This document shows positions 8,259 through 20,500 of a stretch of 51,693 bases of DNA, piece by piece; the stretch's first letter is position 1, and each line of letters begins with the position of its first letter. Source of the DNA: Paenibacillus bouchesdurhonensis. Lineage in GTDB: Bacteria > Bacillota > Bacilli > Paenibacillales > Paenibacillaceae. Location of the stretch: assembly GCF_900155685.1 (NCBI RefSeq), contig NZ_LT732548.1, positions 2,359,642-2,411,334 of the forward strand, given 5' to 3'. The translations under genes and the position numbers were made by a program. The notes beneath the pieces are model-generated. The model was not told the DNA's origin. It did no database searches and worked only from the letters and a program-made list of their open reading frames with translations.

Positions 8259-10070
8259 ATGAATCTAAGGATTAAGATGTTGACAGCTTTTCTAGGACTA
8301 GTCATCGTGCCGCTATTCATCCTTGGCATCGTCACCTTTTTCGTCACCTTTCAATCGATTGAGAAGAAGCATAGCCAACAAGCCGAATATTCTCTCAAGG
8401 CGATCAGCTATAGTATCAAAAAAGTGTTTCAAGAGATGGACAATGTGACGGATAATGGAATATCCAACGAAATTTTTAAAATGGCGCTCATGGCCGAAGA
8501 TCCCGATTCTCAAAACCTGGTCAGCCAAATCCAACTGAACGAGAATCAGAAGAACTTTCGGTCGTTGCTATATAACCATCCTGCGATCGACTATGCCTTT
8601 TTATACAGCGAGCGAGGCAAGGGCGAAACTTCCAACGTGGTTACTTTGTTTAATAAGGAAGGCTTCCAAACCCTTCCTTATGAAAAGTTCAAACTGCATC
8701 CTCTGTATGAGGAAGTGAAAGCGCTCAAAGGCCAATCCAAGTGGATAGCCCCGTATGAATATCCCGAGTTGACGGGCTCTGACAACGTATTCACACAAAT
8801 TCGCCTGATCAAGGACAAGCATACGATGAAGCCGCTTGGCATTCTGGCGGTACAGATCAAGAACTGGGAGTTTGAACGTATTTTTCAAAATTTGAAGCTG
8901 GGCAGTGAAATGAAGGACACCCGTTTCATGCTGGTCAATGACGACGGGCTGGTGCTGTACGATCATCAATTCGAGTTTGACGGGCAAAGCATTCAGGGCC
9001 ACATTAATTATGCATTTCACCCAAGCGAGACGTACCAGAGCTTCAAAGGAAAATTCAACGGGCAAGAAAGCATCATTTCCATATACAATTTGCAGGATTA
9101 TCCTTGGAGCCTGGTGTCTGTGACCTCCTGGAGTTATTTATCGCAGGAAATTACGACCTTCGCCAAGTGGTTTATCGCAATTCTCTTTATTTGCTTGATT
9201 ACGGCGATGCTGTTCAATGTATTGTTCATGAACCGAATTACCGGGCATATCGGTAAAATCGTTCGGTTTATGCGCAAGGTCGAGGCGGGAGATTTACAGG
9301 CCAGAGTGGAAGAAAAGGGCGATGATGAGCTGTTTTTGCTGCAAAAGGGCTTTAACAATCAAATGAACAAGATCAATGAGCTGTTCGAGCAGGTCAAGAC
9401 GGAGCAGGAGCAGAAGGCCAATGCGGAGCTGCGGGTGCTGCAGGCGCAAATCAAGCCGCACTTTCTCTTTAACACATTGGAGTCGATTAACGTTCTGGCC
9501 ATCCAAAATGAAGGGCGGAAGGTTAGCGAAATGGTGCTGCGTCTTGCCAGCATTTTGCGAATCAGCATTCAGGAGAAGGAGGAGATCAAGCTTAGTCTTG
9601 AAATCGAGCATTTGTACAGCTACTTGGAAATACAAAAAATCAGGTTTGACGATCTGTTTGATTATGCGATCGATATTCCGGCGGAAATGATGCAATATAA
9701 GCTGCTAAAATTAACGCTCCAGCCTTTGGTGGAGAACAGTATCCAGCACGGCTTCGAAGGGATTGAATACCCGGGGCGCATTGCTATTACGGGCTTCCTG
9801 GAGGAGGATAGAATGGTGCTCCGCATCGAGGATAATGGAATCGGCATCTCTGGCGAGCAGTTGTCATCCATACAATACGCCGAGTTGGATCATGTGAAGT
9901 ACGAAGCGCTTAAGCCTTATCCGAGACCGGAGAGACAGGGCCTAGGACTGCGCAGCGTCCATGATCGGCTGCGATTGCAGTATGGACGAAGATACGGCTT
10001 GTTTATCTGTTCCGCGCCTGGAGAAGGCACGATCATTCAATGCGTCATTCCAAAGCAAAGTTTAACATAG
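8259..10070 (+). CDS. YesM-type membrane sensor histidine kinase
   Basis: The 603 residues comprise TM1 (about 7-29), an extracellular sensor region (30-298, probably dCache-like), TM2 (301-324), a HAMP linker (about 325-375) and a coiled stretch. These are followed by a His_kinase domain with phospho-acceptor His401 in AQIKPHFLFNTLESI, and an ATPase domain with N493 in LVENSIQHG, DNGIGI (525-530) and QGLGLRSV. All catalytic motifs are present. Kinases of this class normally sit next to an AraC-type response regulator; none is in the window. The gene begins 26 bp after the solute-binding protein gene with AAGGAG ahead, and NagZ follows 31 bp later, so the three are likely co-transcribed. The kinase may read the neighbouring binding protein or a cell-wall sugar. 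Confidence 0.92.
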   Translation: MNLRIKMLTAFLGLVIVPLFILGIVTFFVTFQSIEKKHSQQAEYSLKAISYSIKKVFQEMDNVTDNGISNEIFKMALMAEDPDSQNLVSQIQLNENQKNFRSLLYNHPAIDYAFLYSERGKGETSNVVTLFNKEGFQTLPYEKFKLHPLYEEVKALKGQSKWIAPYEYPELTGSDNVFTQIRLIKDKHTMKPLGILAVQIKNWEFERIFQNLKLGSEMKDTRFMLVNDDGLVLYDHQFEFDGQSIQGHINYAFHPSETYQSFKGKFNGQESIISIYNLQDYPWSLVSVTSWSYLSQEITTFAKWFIAILFICLITAMLFNVLFMNRITGHIGKIVRFMRKVEAGDLQARVEEKGDDELFLLQKGFNNQMNKINELFEQVKTEQEQKANAELRVLQAQIKPHFLFNTLESINVLAIQNEGRKVSEMVLRLASILRISIQEKEEIKLSLEIEHLYSYLEIQKIRFDDLFDYAIDIPAEMMQYKLLKLTLQPLVENSIQHGFEGIEYPGRIAITGFLEEDRMVLRIEDNGIGISGEQLSSIQYAELDHVKYEALKPYPRPERQGLGLRSVHDRLRLQYGRRYGLFICSAPGEGTIIQCVIPKQSLT

Positions 10071-10101
10071 TTATTTAACTTTAAGAAAGTGGGTGCTTAA
10101 G

Positions 10102-11730
10102 TTGGATCAATCAAAACTAACGTTAGAGCAAAAAATCGGGCAGATGTTCATTTGCGGCTTTCCCGGGACTGTGGTGGATGAAGGAATCAAGGCATTAATT
10201 GCCGAGCATCATTTAGGTGGAATCATTTATTTTCGGCGCAACATCGATAGCGTGGGTCAACTGGCCCGGCTGTCTGAGGATTTGCAGCAGCTGCCCCGCA
10301 GCACACCGGAAATTCCTCTCTTTATTTCGATGGATCAGGAAGGCGGCATGGTGGCGAGATTGGATCATGACGGCGTAAGTAGGATTCAGGGCAATATGGC
10401 GCTCGGAGCGGCGAATAATTTGTCGCTGACCGAGGAGGCGGCCGTGTTGGCGGCTAAGGAATTAACTTCCCTCGGCATTAATCTCAACTTTGCGCCTTGT
10501 GTCGATGTCAATAACAACTCTGCCAATCCGGTAATCGGCGTTCGCTCTTTCGGTGAAGATCCGCATCGAGTTGCCGAGCACGGGGTCGCTGCGATCCGTG
10601 GATACCAGAGCCAGGGAGTCAGCGCCACAGCCAAGCACTTTCCTGGGCATGGCGATACGACGGTCGACTCGCATCACGGCTTGGCAAGTGTGCCGCATAG
10701 CCGGGAGCGGTTGTACAGCGTGGAGCTCCCGCCGTTTCGTAAAGCGATTGAAGCCGGAGTAGATATGATCATGACAGCACATGTCATTTTTCCGGCCTTT
10801 GAGCCGGAATCAGTGCCAGCGACGCTGTCCCGGCGCGTTCTTACCGACTTACTGCGCAATGAGCTTGGTTTTGAAGGCGTCATCGTAACGGACTGCCTGG
10901 AAATGCACGCCATCTCCAAAAGCTGCGGGATCGCTGAGGGCGCCGTACGAGCCATTGAGGCTGGGGCGGATATCGTTCTGGTCAGTCATACTTTGGAGGA
11001 ACAGGTACGGGCGATTGAAGCGGTATGTGCTGCCGTCCAAAGCGGACGGTTGACAGAGGAACAAATTGATAAATCCGTGACGCGCATCCTTGCTTTAAAA
11101 CATAAGCGTATCCATAAATCGCAGGGGAGCATCCCTGCCCACTCACTCAGCATCCCGCTTACTCCTATGGAAGAGAGCGAGCCGCTGCTGCGCCGCATAG
11201 CCGAGAACAGTGTGACGCTTGTGAGTGATCACAGCGGCAACCTGCCTCTGGCGAAAGAAGAGCCTGTGCTCGTCGTCTGGCCGGAGCTGCGCCACCGTAC
11301 AGAGGTGGATGAGCCAGCTGTTCATCGGTATACGCTGGCTGACGCGCTTGACCCTTACGCAGAGCATGTGAGCCTGGCTATCGTTGGCACCTCTCCAGAC
11401 GATTCTGAAATTCAAGAGGTCATCGAGCAAAGCAGGGACTTTAAACAAATAATCGTAATTACTTATACCGCAGAAGGAGAAATTTCTAAAGGGCAAATAT
11501 CCTTGATAAAGGGATTGAATGAAATTCATGGTTCTAGTATTATAGTTGTATCCACACGGAATCCATATGATATTAATTCTTTTCCTGAGATCGGAACATA
11601 TTTGTGCCTGTACGAGAATCGGCAGTACTCGCTTGATGCGCTTGCAAAAGTGCTATTTGGGCAGCTACGTCCACAGGGCAAGCTTCCGGTAGGCCTGAAT
11701 CCACAATTTCCGATTGGACACGGCCTGTAG
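10102..11730 (+). CDS. nagZ: GH3 beta-N-acetylglucosaminidase, NagZ-like
   Basis: The protein of about 542 residues removes terminal GlcNAc from muropeptides or chitin-type sugars. The GH3 TIM barrel carries KHFPGHGDTTVDSHHGL, with the Asp189-His191 dyad used by NagZ enzymes as acid/base, and GVIVTDCLEMHAI with nucleophile Asp264. A C-terminal alpha/beta domain (about 365-542) follows. There is no signal peptide, so unlike secreted B. subtilis NagZ (642 residues) it should act in the cytosol on imported sugars. The TTG at 10102 is preferred because AAGTGGGTG sits at the right distance; a GTG at 10093 in frame is crowded by that site. Third gene behind the binding protein and kinase. Specificity within GH3 is inferred from the dyad. 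Confidence 0.88.
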   Translation: MDQSKLTLEQKIGQMFICGFPGTVVDEGIKALIAEHHLGGIIYFRRNIDSVGQLARLSEDLQQLPRSTPEIPLFISMDQEGGMVARLDHDGVSRIQGNMALGAANNLSLTEEAAVLAAKELTSLGINLNFAPCVDVNNNSANPVIGVRSFGEDPHRVAEHGVAAIRGYQSQGVSATAKHFPGHGDTTVDSHHGLASVPHSRERLYSVELPPFRKAIEAGVDMIMTAHVIFPAFEPESVPATLSRRVLTDLLRNELGFEGVIVTDCLEMHAISKSCGIAEGAVRAIEAGADIVLVSHTLEEQVRAIEAVCAAVQSGRLTEEQIDKSVTRILALKHKRIHKSQGSIPAHSLSIPLTPMEESEPLLRRIAENSVTLVSDHSGNLPLAKEEPVLVVWPELRHRTEVDEPAVHRYTLADALDPYAEHVSLAIVGTSPDDSEIQEVIEQSRDFKQIIVITYTAEGEISKGQISLIKGLNEIHGSSIIVVSTRNPYDINSFPEIGTYLCLYENRQYSLDALAKVLFGQLRPQGKLPVGLNPQFPIGHGL

Positions 11731-11771
11731 CACGGAGAGCTATTCGATTCTAATATGGCACTAATTACCTA

Positions 11772-11821
11772 TAAAGCCGGTAAAGGTCCGTATTAATAAC
11801 GGATTTTTACCGGCTTTTACT
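11772..11821 (+). terminator. Strong hairpin terminator after nagZ
   Basis: AAAGCCGGTAAAGGTCCGT pairs with ACGGATTTTTACCGGCTTT around a short TATTAAT-like loop, followed by further T residues. The symmetric A/T flanks would let it work on both strands. Confidence 0.85.
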
Positions 11822-11920
11822 TTTGTATGCTAAAAGTAGCAACTTTTCATCTTATTCAGCGTTTAACTATAAGTGTATAAGTGACAGTATTAAACAATGG
11901 GAGACAGAAGGAGTTTAGCA

Positions 11921-14122
11921 ATGAATTTGAAAAAAATGGTCCTCACCACCGTATCGATTGCTTCACTAGTGACCATGGTTCTACCTGTTAGTGCGGCAGA
12001 GACCGTACCCGGAAGTATCCTAAGCACTGATGACAACGCTGCAGGTCAAATGAACACATTACCAGTATCGCCGAATGCTCCGGCGAATATAACCGATAAA
12101 CAAATTAACCCAGCTGGCGGTCAGGCCGAAAGCGAAATCCCCCCGAAACCTGATTCTCAGCAGCCCAATGAGACGGACTCGCTTGCAAAGACCGAGGAGG
12201 AAACCGGGCTTGTGGCAGCAGGGACTGCGAATGCAGCCTTGAGCTCCGATGTCAGCCAGTTGGTTCTTATGATGAACAGCAATAAAATGTATCAGAACGG
12301 CAAGCTATATTTAGCCTCACACCCGATGACCGTCAAGGACGGGGTTTCCTACATTTCCATTCGAGCGATCGTTGAACGCACGGGATTGAAATTATCATAT
12401 GATAACAAAACGAAAGAGACCGTCATTCGGCGGGGCGGCGATGAGCTGCGCTTCAAGCTGAACAGCAAAAACTATAAAGTGAATGGAACCGTCAAGCAAA
12501 TGAAAGGCGCCTCATACTCCTCCAAAGGCGTGTTCATGGTTCCGCTAACCTCCATTACGCAAGCTCTAGGCATCCCCTACACCGTAAACCAGCAGGAGAA
12601 GAAAGTCATTCTCAGCTTGTCGACAAAGCCAGTTGCTTCTTTTAGTATCGGAAATCCGGAAATCTTTGCCGGCGAGACTTTGGTGCAATATATGCCAAGT
12701 GCCTATTCTCCTAAAGGATTACCGATCGTAGAGGAGCAGTGGGAAGGCCGGGAGGACATATTCATGTCGCCAGGCAGATTCGTAGTCAGCTATCGCGTCA
12801 AGGATTCCAGCGGTCAATGGAGCGACACGTTCTGGCTTACCGTTACGGTGAACAAGCCGCATACGCCTCCGGTTGCCGATTTTACGACGAATAAGGACAC
12901 TTACAAAATGGGGGAGCTCGTGACGTACACGGATTACAGTACGGACGAGAACAATGCAATTGTGTCGCGGGAATGGTTCAACAATGAGATGGCTTTTTTC
13001 CTGCCAGGGCCAAAGACGATTCGCTTAACCGTTAAGAACAAATACGGACTCTCCTCGACGGTGGAGAAAACGATCATGATTACGGACGAAACGCTGTATT
13101 CGCGAGATGATTTCTACAAAATTTATACGCCAGTCGGCAGTAAATACTCGTTTGACGGCACAAAAATACCTACCTGGGACAAGGTTCCTTATCGATATGA
13201 GAGCGAGCCCGTAACGTTAATTCGCAGCAATAGTCCCGAGACTGTCTATTCCGAAGGGATCGTTTACCGGGAGTCAGCGATCGGGAATACAAGATTCATG
13301 CTGCATCATGTGAATGCGACTAGAAAAAACGTGAAAATGTATGTCATTGCCACAAACCGCAATGCGGAAACCGCACGCTTAACTCAGATGAACCTGGGAA
13401 TGGGCGGGCCAACAAAATATGCGACAGCTTCGGGAAAAATGTCCGTTCAGCGTTATTTCGAATCGATGCAATACGGCAACAAATATAAGGATGTATGGCT
13501 TGCGCCAGGTCAGAGCAAGGTCATTTTCAGCGAACTGAGTTCAAATGCGATGAGGCAGGGAGATGTCATATCCCTATTTGCGGACTTATACAGTGATCAA
13601 ACGATTCAATATCATATTATTATGCTTCAAAGCACCAGAGATCCCATTAAAGCCTTGCAAAATTTGTCGGTGCTTCCCATGGATAATCACAACCGGGGAA
13701 CGTATTACGAAGCGACAAGAAATATCCAATACGGCGACCTTATTGGTCTAACGCCTTCCCGGCTGATGATCGGCGACAATTCTCAAGATCCATTTCTAAT
13801 CGGTACAGACGGGGCAACAGGAACATACCAAATGAACGCAGGCAACTTTGGCGTGCTGTACCGAATCAAGCTTCACCGAGTCGCTCCACAGACCCTTATT
13901 ACGTTCAACCCTCGCGGAGGGCAATATGATGGAGTGATCATGGTGAACGGGAGGATGGTTCAATTGCCTGAGACCAGCGGTCTAAGAGCTCCTCACGAAG
14001 CGGCTGTGCTCTATCGGACGGGCGATCGCGAAGAGACGGTGGAAATGCTCTTTACGGCTGCGCCAGGCAGCAGCTTGTCTGTTAATCTATTATTCCAGCC
14101 ATTACCTGAAATCAAACATTAA
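11921..14122 (+). CDS. Secreted copper-amine-oxidase-N-domain protein with Ig/PKD-like repeats, unknown function
   Basis: I do not recognise a function. The 733-residue product starts at 11921 (GAAGGAG 8 bases upstream; an upstream in-frame ATG at 11897 is less likely). It has a signal peptide ending near PVSAAE, a low-complexity acidic linker, and a copper amine oxidase N-terminal-like domain (about residues 115-245: YISIRAIVERTGLKLSYDNKTKE, VFMVPLTSITQALGIPY). Two PKD/Ig-like segments follow (about 250-400, PVADFTTNKDTYKMGELVTYTD). The C-terminal region (about 430-733) looks like a beta-rich extracellular domain without recognisable catalytic motifs. The CAO-N domain occurs widely on Paenibacillus surface proteins and does not bind copper there as far as known. 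Monocistronic between two terminators. Confidence 0.8.
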   Translation: MNLKKMVLTTVSIASLVTMVLPVSAAETVPGSILSTDDNAAGQMNTLPVSPNAPANITDKQINPAGGQAESEIPPKPDSQQPNETDSLAKTEEETGLVAAGTANAALSSDVSQLVLMMNSNKMYQNGKLYLASHPMTVKDGVSYISIRAIVERTGLKLSYDNKTKETVIRRGGDELRFKLNSKNYKVNGTVKQMKGASYSSKGVFMVPLTSITQALGIPYTVNQQEKKVILSLSTKPVASFSIGNPEIFAGETLVQYMPSAYSPKGLPIVEEQWEGREDIFMSPGRFVVSYRVKDSSGQWSDTFWLTVTVNKPHTPPVADFTTNKDTYKMGELVTYTDYSTDENNAIVSREWFNNEMAFFLPGPKTIRLTVKNKYGLSSTVEKTIMITDETLYSRDDFYKIYTPVGSKYSFDGTKIPTWDKVPYRYESEPVTLIRSNSPETVYSEGIVYRESAIGNTRFMLHHVNATRKNVKMYVIATNRNAETARLTQMNLGMGGPTKYATASGKMSVQRYFESMQYGNKYKDVWLAPGQSKVIFSELSSNAMRQGDVISLFADLYSDQTIQYHIIMLQSTRDPIKALQNLSVLPMDNHNRGTYYEATRNIQYGDLIGLTPSRLMIGDNSQDPFLIGTDGATGTYQMNAGNFGVLYRIKLHRVAPQTLITFNPRGGQYDGVIMVNGRMVQLPETSGLRAPHEAAVLYRTGDREETVEMLFTAAPGSSLSVNLLFQPLPEIKH

Positions 14123-14149
14123 TATTTCGAAAATGTATGCTATCAAGCC

Positions 14150-14184
14150 AGACCAACATATTATTTGTTGGTCTTCTTTTTTTT
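14150..14184 (+). terminator. Rho-independent terminator
   Basis: A perfect nine-base stem, AGACCAACA / TGTTGGTCT, with a TATTATT loop is followed by TCTTTTTTTT. Confidence 0.93.
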
Positions 14185-14296
14185 ATGATGCTGCCTGGGG
14201 ACGTAGATGGGTGAAGCTTCATTGACGCTGCCGTTTTTTTCGGGCATTATTATTAGTGACGCATGCATAACGCAAGTTCAGACGGGAGGTATGCAC

Positions 14297-14752
14297 ATGT
14301 TGTCGAATGAACAAATTATCGGGATCATGTCCGCCCAAGGTCTACGGATTACGGATCAGCGCAGAACGTTAGCCAAGCTGTTCGCAGAGCGAGATGGGTA
14401 TTTAACGCCTAAGGACGTTTATGAATATATGGGCCAAAAATATAGTGGGCTCAGCTTCGATACTGTATACCGCAACTTGCGGGTAATGGAAGAGCTGGGG
14501 GTGCTGGAGCAGGTCATGTTTGAGGACGGCCTTAAATTCCGGGCCGGCTGCAATGAAGAGCACCACCATCACCATATGATCTGCCTGCAGTGTGAGCGGA
14601 CGTATCCGATTCACTTTTGCCCGATGCCTTTGACAGACGCCCCTGAACAATTTCAGGTGGTCAAGCATAAATTTGAAGTGTTCGGCTATTGCAAAGACTG
14701 CGGACCTGAGCTGGAGGGCAAGCGTTTGCCACAGCACAGCGAGACATCCTAA
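14297..14752 (+). CDS. zur: Fur-family zinc uptake regulator Zur
   Basis: The 151-residue Fur-fold repressor has an N-terminal winged helix ([35 protein letters not shown]) and a C-terminal dimer/metal domain with [13 protein letters not shown] (Cys96, Cys99) and YCKDC (Cys132, Cys135), the structural zinc tetra-cysteine site. The HHHHH-ICLxC run and the FxxGxCxDC ending match B. subtilis Zur more closely than Fur or PerR. The start at 14297 is six bases after GGGAGGT; the frame is open further upstream without a good site. Loaded with zinc it should repress znuACB, whose promoter 10 kb away carries a Zur box. yidD begins two bases after its stop. Confidence 0.9.
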   Translation: MLSNEQIIGIMSAQGLRITDQRRTLAKLFAERDGYLTPKDVYEYMGQKYSGLSFDTVYRNLRVMEELGVLEQVMFEDGLKFRAGCNEEHHHHHMICLQCERTYPIHFCPMPLTDAPEQFQVVKHKFEVFGYCKDCGPELEGKRLPQHSETS

Positions 14753-14753
14753 G

Positions 14754-15029
14754 ATGGGGATAGTTCGCAAAGCGGTCAAAGGCCCAATCATCTTCTATCG
14801 TAAATTTATTTCACCGCTTAAACCGCCGACGTGCAGATTCTACCCTACCTGCTCGGCCTATGCTTTGGAGGCGATTGAGGTGCATGGCGCCCTGAAGGGC
14901 TCCTGGCTAGCTGCCAAACGCATTTCACGCTGTCATCCGTTTCACCCCGGCGGATTGGATCCCGTTCCACCGAGGAAGTCTTCTCAGTCCAAGGGCGAGG
15001 GCAAGCTGGGAGACCATAGCTCGACCTGA
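14754..15029 (+). CDS. yidD: Membrane protein insertion efficiency factor YidD
   Basis: This 91-residue protein of the YidD (haemolysin-alpha-like) family assists insertion of membrane proteins with the Sec/YidC machinery at the inner face of the membrane. The hallmark stretch is [14 protein letters not shown], with [25 protein letters not shown] after it, and an N-terminal amphipathic region ([15 protein letters not shown]). The ATG at 14754 follows the zur stop (14750-14752) after one base and has no clear ribosome site of its own, which suggests translational coupling to zur. Homologues are 70-90 residues, so the tail after PPRK is slightly long. Confidence 0.93.
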   Translation: MGIVRKAVKGPIIFYRKFISPLKPPTCRFYPTCSAYALEAIEVHGALKGSWLAAKRISRCHPFHPGGLDPVPPRKSSQSKGEGKLGDHSST

Positions 15030-15075
15030 AAACTTAAGCCAAGGCAGATCCGGCTGCTCTAGATCATCCGATCGC

Positions 15076-15104
15076 TTGACAGCCTTCGCGTCTTTTTTTA
15101 AGAT
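15076..15104 (+). promoter_or_regulatory. Sigma-A promoter of the metG leader
   Basis: TTGACA (15076-15081), a 17-bp spacer and TAAGAT (15099-15104) give a near-consensus housekeeping promoter; transcription should begin near 15111, at the head of the T-box leader. Confidence 0.75.
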
Positions 15105-15110
15105 AGAAGA

Positions 15111-17429
<2,319 letters not shown>

Positions 17430-17463
17430 GTAGATAGGTAAGGCTAGCATCGAAGAAATTGAA

Positions 17464-17504
17464 AGGCGAGTCCGCGCTAATTATTGCGCCGACTCGCCTA
17501 TTTT
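17464..17504. terminator. Bidirectional terminator between metG and the convergent SLH gene
   Basis: AGGCGAGTC-C-GCGC pairs with GCGC-C-GACTCGCCT around a TAATTATT loop. TATTTTC follows on the plus strand and TTTC on the minus strand, so it can end both converging transcripts. Confidence 0.8.
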
Positions 17505-17520
17505 CATTAATGAATTCCGC

Positions 17521-20500
17521 TTAATTTAGAATTTTAGAAATAACTTGCACGCTTTCCGCTCTCGTCATCGGTGCTTTAGGAGCAAACTCGTTATTCCCGC
17601 GTCCTCGGATGAGATTCATTGCTTGCGCGGCTCCCACAGCGTCCTGCGCCCAAGCTTCAATTCGATCGTTATCACTAAACGAGCTTGGGTTTGCCGCGGT
17701 TGTCTCTGCGCCGTGCAAATGCTTATACGCACGTACGATCATAACGGCCATTTCTTCCCGGGTTATGACGGCGTTCGGCGCAAATGTGCTCGAATCGCGC
17801 CCATGCACGATCCCAGCGCTGCTTGCGTTGGCTATCGCCTCGGCATACCATTCATCGGGACTCACATCCGTGAACGTAAGGGGATCGGCAGTGGTTAGCC
17901 CCAACGCGCGTGTCAGCATCGCCGCGAATTCGGCTCGCGTTACGTTTCTTTGCGGATCGAAACGCGTATCGTCGACCCCTGCGATGATGTGCTTTGCTGC
18001 CATTCTTTTAATAGCTTGAATCGCCCAATGGCTCTTTTCTACATCAGCAAACATTTTGTTGTATTCCAGTACCGTATAATTCCCTAAATGATGAAGCTTT
18101 GCAGTTATGATGCCGTCCGCCAACGTTCCGCCCATATACTCAAGGGTTCCGTCTGCCGCAATAAAGTAAATGCCCAATAAATCGCGGTCGGCATTCGGAT
18201 CGACTTGGAACGTCATCGTTAATGGCTTGGTAAAGGCTGTGAGCGGTACGGAAGTTCCGTCCGCGCCAACGGAATACATACTGAAGTTGTACATATCGCT
18301 TGCCGCCGTCAATTGAGCCGTAAGGTGGGCGGCAGAGTTGCGAACAAGCCGGGTGGCTTCATCCTTCGGAACGAGCCGCATTAAGAAATGAATTTGCGCC
18401 TCTTCGGCCGCATCTCCAGGTACAACGGCTTGGATGCTATTCAGAGATTCAGCAGGGAATTCGATAGTCATCGTCGGCCCTGTGAACCGGAGACGGTTAT
18501 CTCCGAGAACTTCTGCAATATTCCCCGGAAGAATGACGGTATCTTGATTCTCCGAAATACGAATGATCACTATACCATCGACTGCGTCTCGTAAATCGTC
18601 TGCACCAAGCACCAGAGTGTTCGATGGAATCTCGGGCTTCATTGGACTCTTAGGTACTGCTGGAGCTGAAGGCGCGCTCGACGACGGAGCAGTTGCCGTG
18701 TCGTCGCGATCTTTGTTATAGACAATCACGGTTCTTGTAACTTCGTCAGCCGCATTGCCCGCAGCATCGTTTACATTGTAGTGGAACGTGTACGTTCCAG
18801 CTTTGGATGTATTGAGCTTGGTTTCGCCGTATACGCCGCTGGTTACCGTGGTTACGATGCGATCCGAAATGTCGCCGTCCCGGTCGTCGCTCGCCGTCGC
18901 GCCTGCATCCGTGTAGCCCGCGCCAACGGCCAGACGAACAACTGGTTCACCTAACAGGGTAATGACTGGTTTCGTCACATCGGCTTCGACGCCTTCCGTT
19001 ACGATGACCGTTCTTGTCACCTCGTTAGCCGCGTTGCCCGCGTCATCGCTCACATTATAGCGGATCGTGTAAACGTCTGGAATCGATGTATCGATTGCCG
19101 TCAGTCCGTATACGCTGCCGGTCACCGTAGTCACGATCCGATCTGTAATATCGCCGTCCCGATCATCCATCGCCGTCGCGCCCGCATCCGTGTATTCGGT
19201 GCCGGCGGGCAAATGGACAACTGGCTCACCGAGTAAAGTAATAACCGGCTTCGTTACATCAGCTTCCGGAATTTTGACCGGTGCAACGCCCACAAAGGAC
19301 AGCATCGGCGACTGGTTGCTTTGCGCTGCGACTAGCTTAAGAGTCAATGATCCGGCTTCTGCCATAGAGAAGGTATACTCTTTTACTGTGTCAAACGAAT
19401 TGCTGTCGAGCGTAATGATGTCTACAAGCATGCTTTTGTTGTCATATTCAAGATAGACCTCTTCGGTGCGGGAGTAACCGGACCACCAACTGTATGTGCC
19501 AAGTGCTAGCTTATATTCGCCCGCAGGCAGATTGTCAAACGTGTAGGTAAGGGCCGCTCCGATCTGATCGGTGGTATAGACGCCGGTCGTGCTTTGTTTG
19601 CTGTATGGGCCGTTTACGATCCCTTTGTAATATACGGACGGCGTGCCGCTAGCGTTGTAGCCGCCATGCCCCCAACCTTTGACGGAGTCGTAAATCCGAT
19701 CCGGTGCATCGTTGAGAAGCGGTTTGCCGGCAGCGTCGGCAAGGGCCGCGACAGCGCTGTAAGCAGGCGAATCATAGCCGAGCGTATCGGAAGATGTATG
19801 TCCTGCTGTCAGTCCGATTGCGGTAGCATTAAGATCCGCGAAATACAAAATGTCTTTAGGGACTACTTCTACGTAACAAACGGTTGTAAGGCTTCCGTAG
19901 GTGCCGGTTACGGCTACCGTTTCGTAGGCAGTGTCAAAGCTCACGTCGTCTAGATGCCAATTTACGGTTACGAGCGTTGTAGTCCCGTCTTCACGCGTCG
20001 CCTCTACCATCTCGGGGAGCTTGGGCGGACTTCCCGCGTAGGCGGCAGCGTAATGAGGCGAGCTAAGCTCCCGTATATCGCCTGTAAACAACTGGTTCTG
20101 GGCAAAAATCAGACGCGACGCGAGTTGTTCGGCTCCCTCCTGATCCAATCGGAAGGAAACAGGATTGGCCAAGGCAGCCAATGCGGCGTTTCTAGCGGCT
20201 TCAAAGAGCTGCCAGTCGCTGTCGCGGAATTCGTCCAACTTATTGATGCTTTGTGCCGCTGCAAACGCATCCTGGAGATCGGCCGTATCTGGTGCCCCTT
20301 GGACTTCGCCAGAAATAACCGCTATGGCGTCTACAACTAATGTGCCGCTTAATACCTTGATTTGAACGGTATGCTCTTCGTATGCGAGTCCGCGAAGCGT
20401 AAGGGTTTGGTACAATTCTTTGGAGGCCAGCGTACTGGCCGAAGGCATTACAATCTGCCCATCCACCGTCACCTCCAGCTTCGCCGAACCGTCATTGGGA

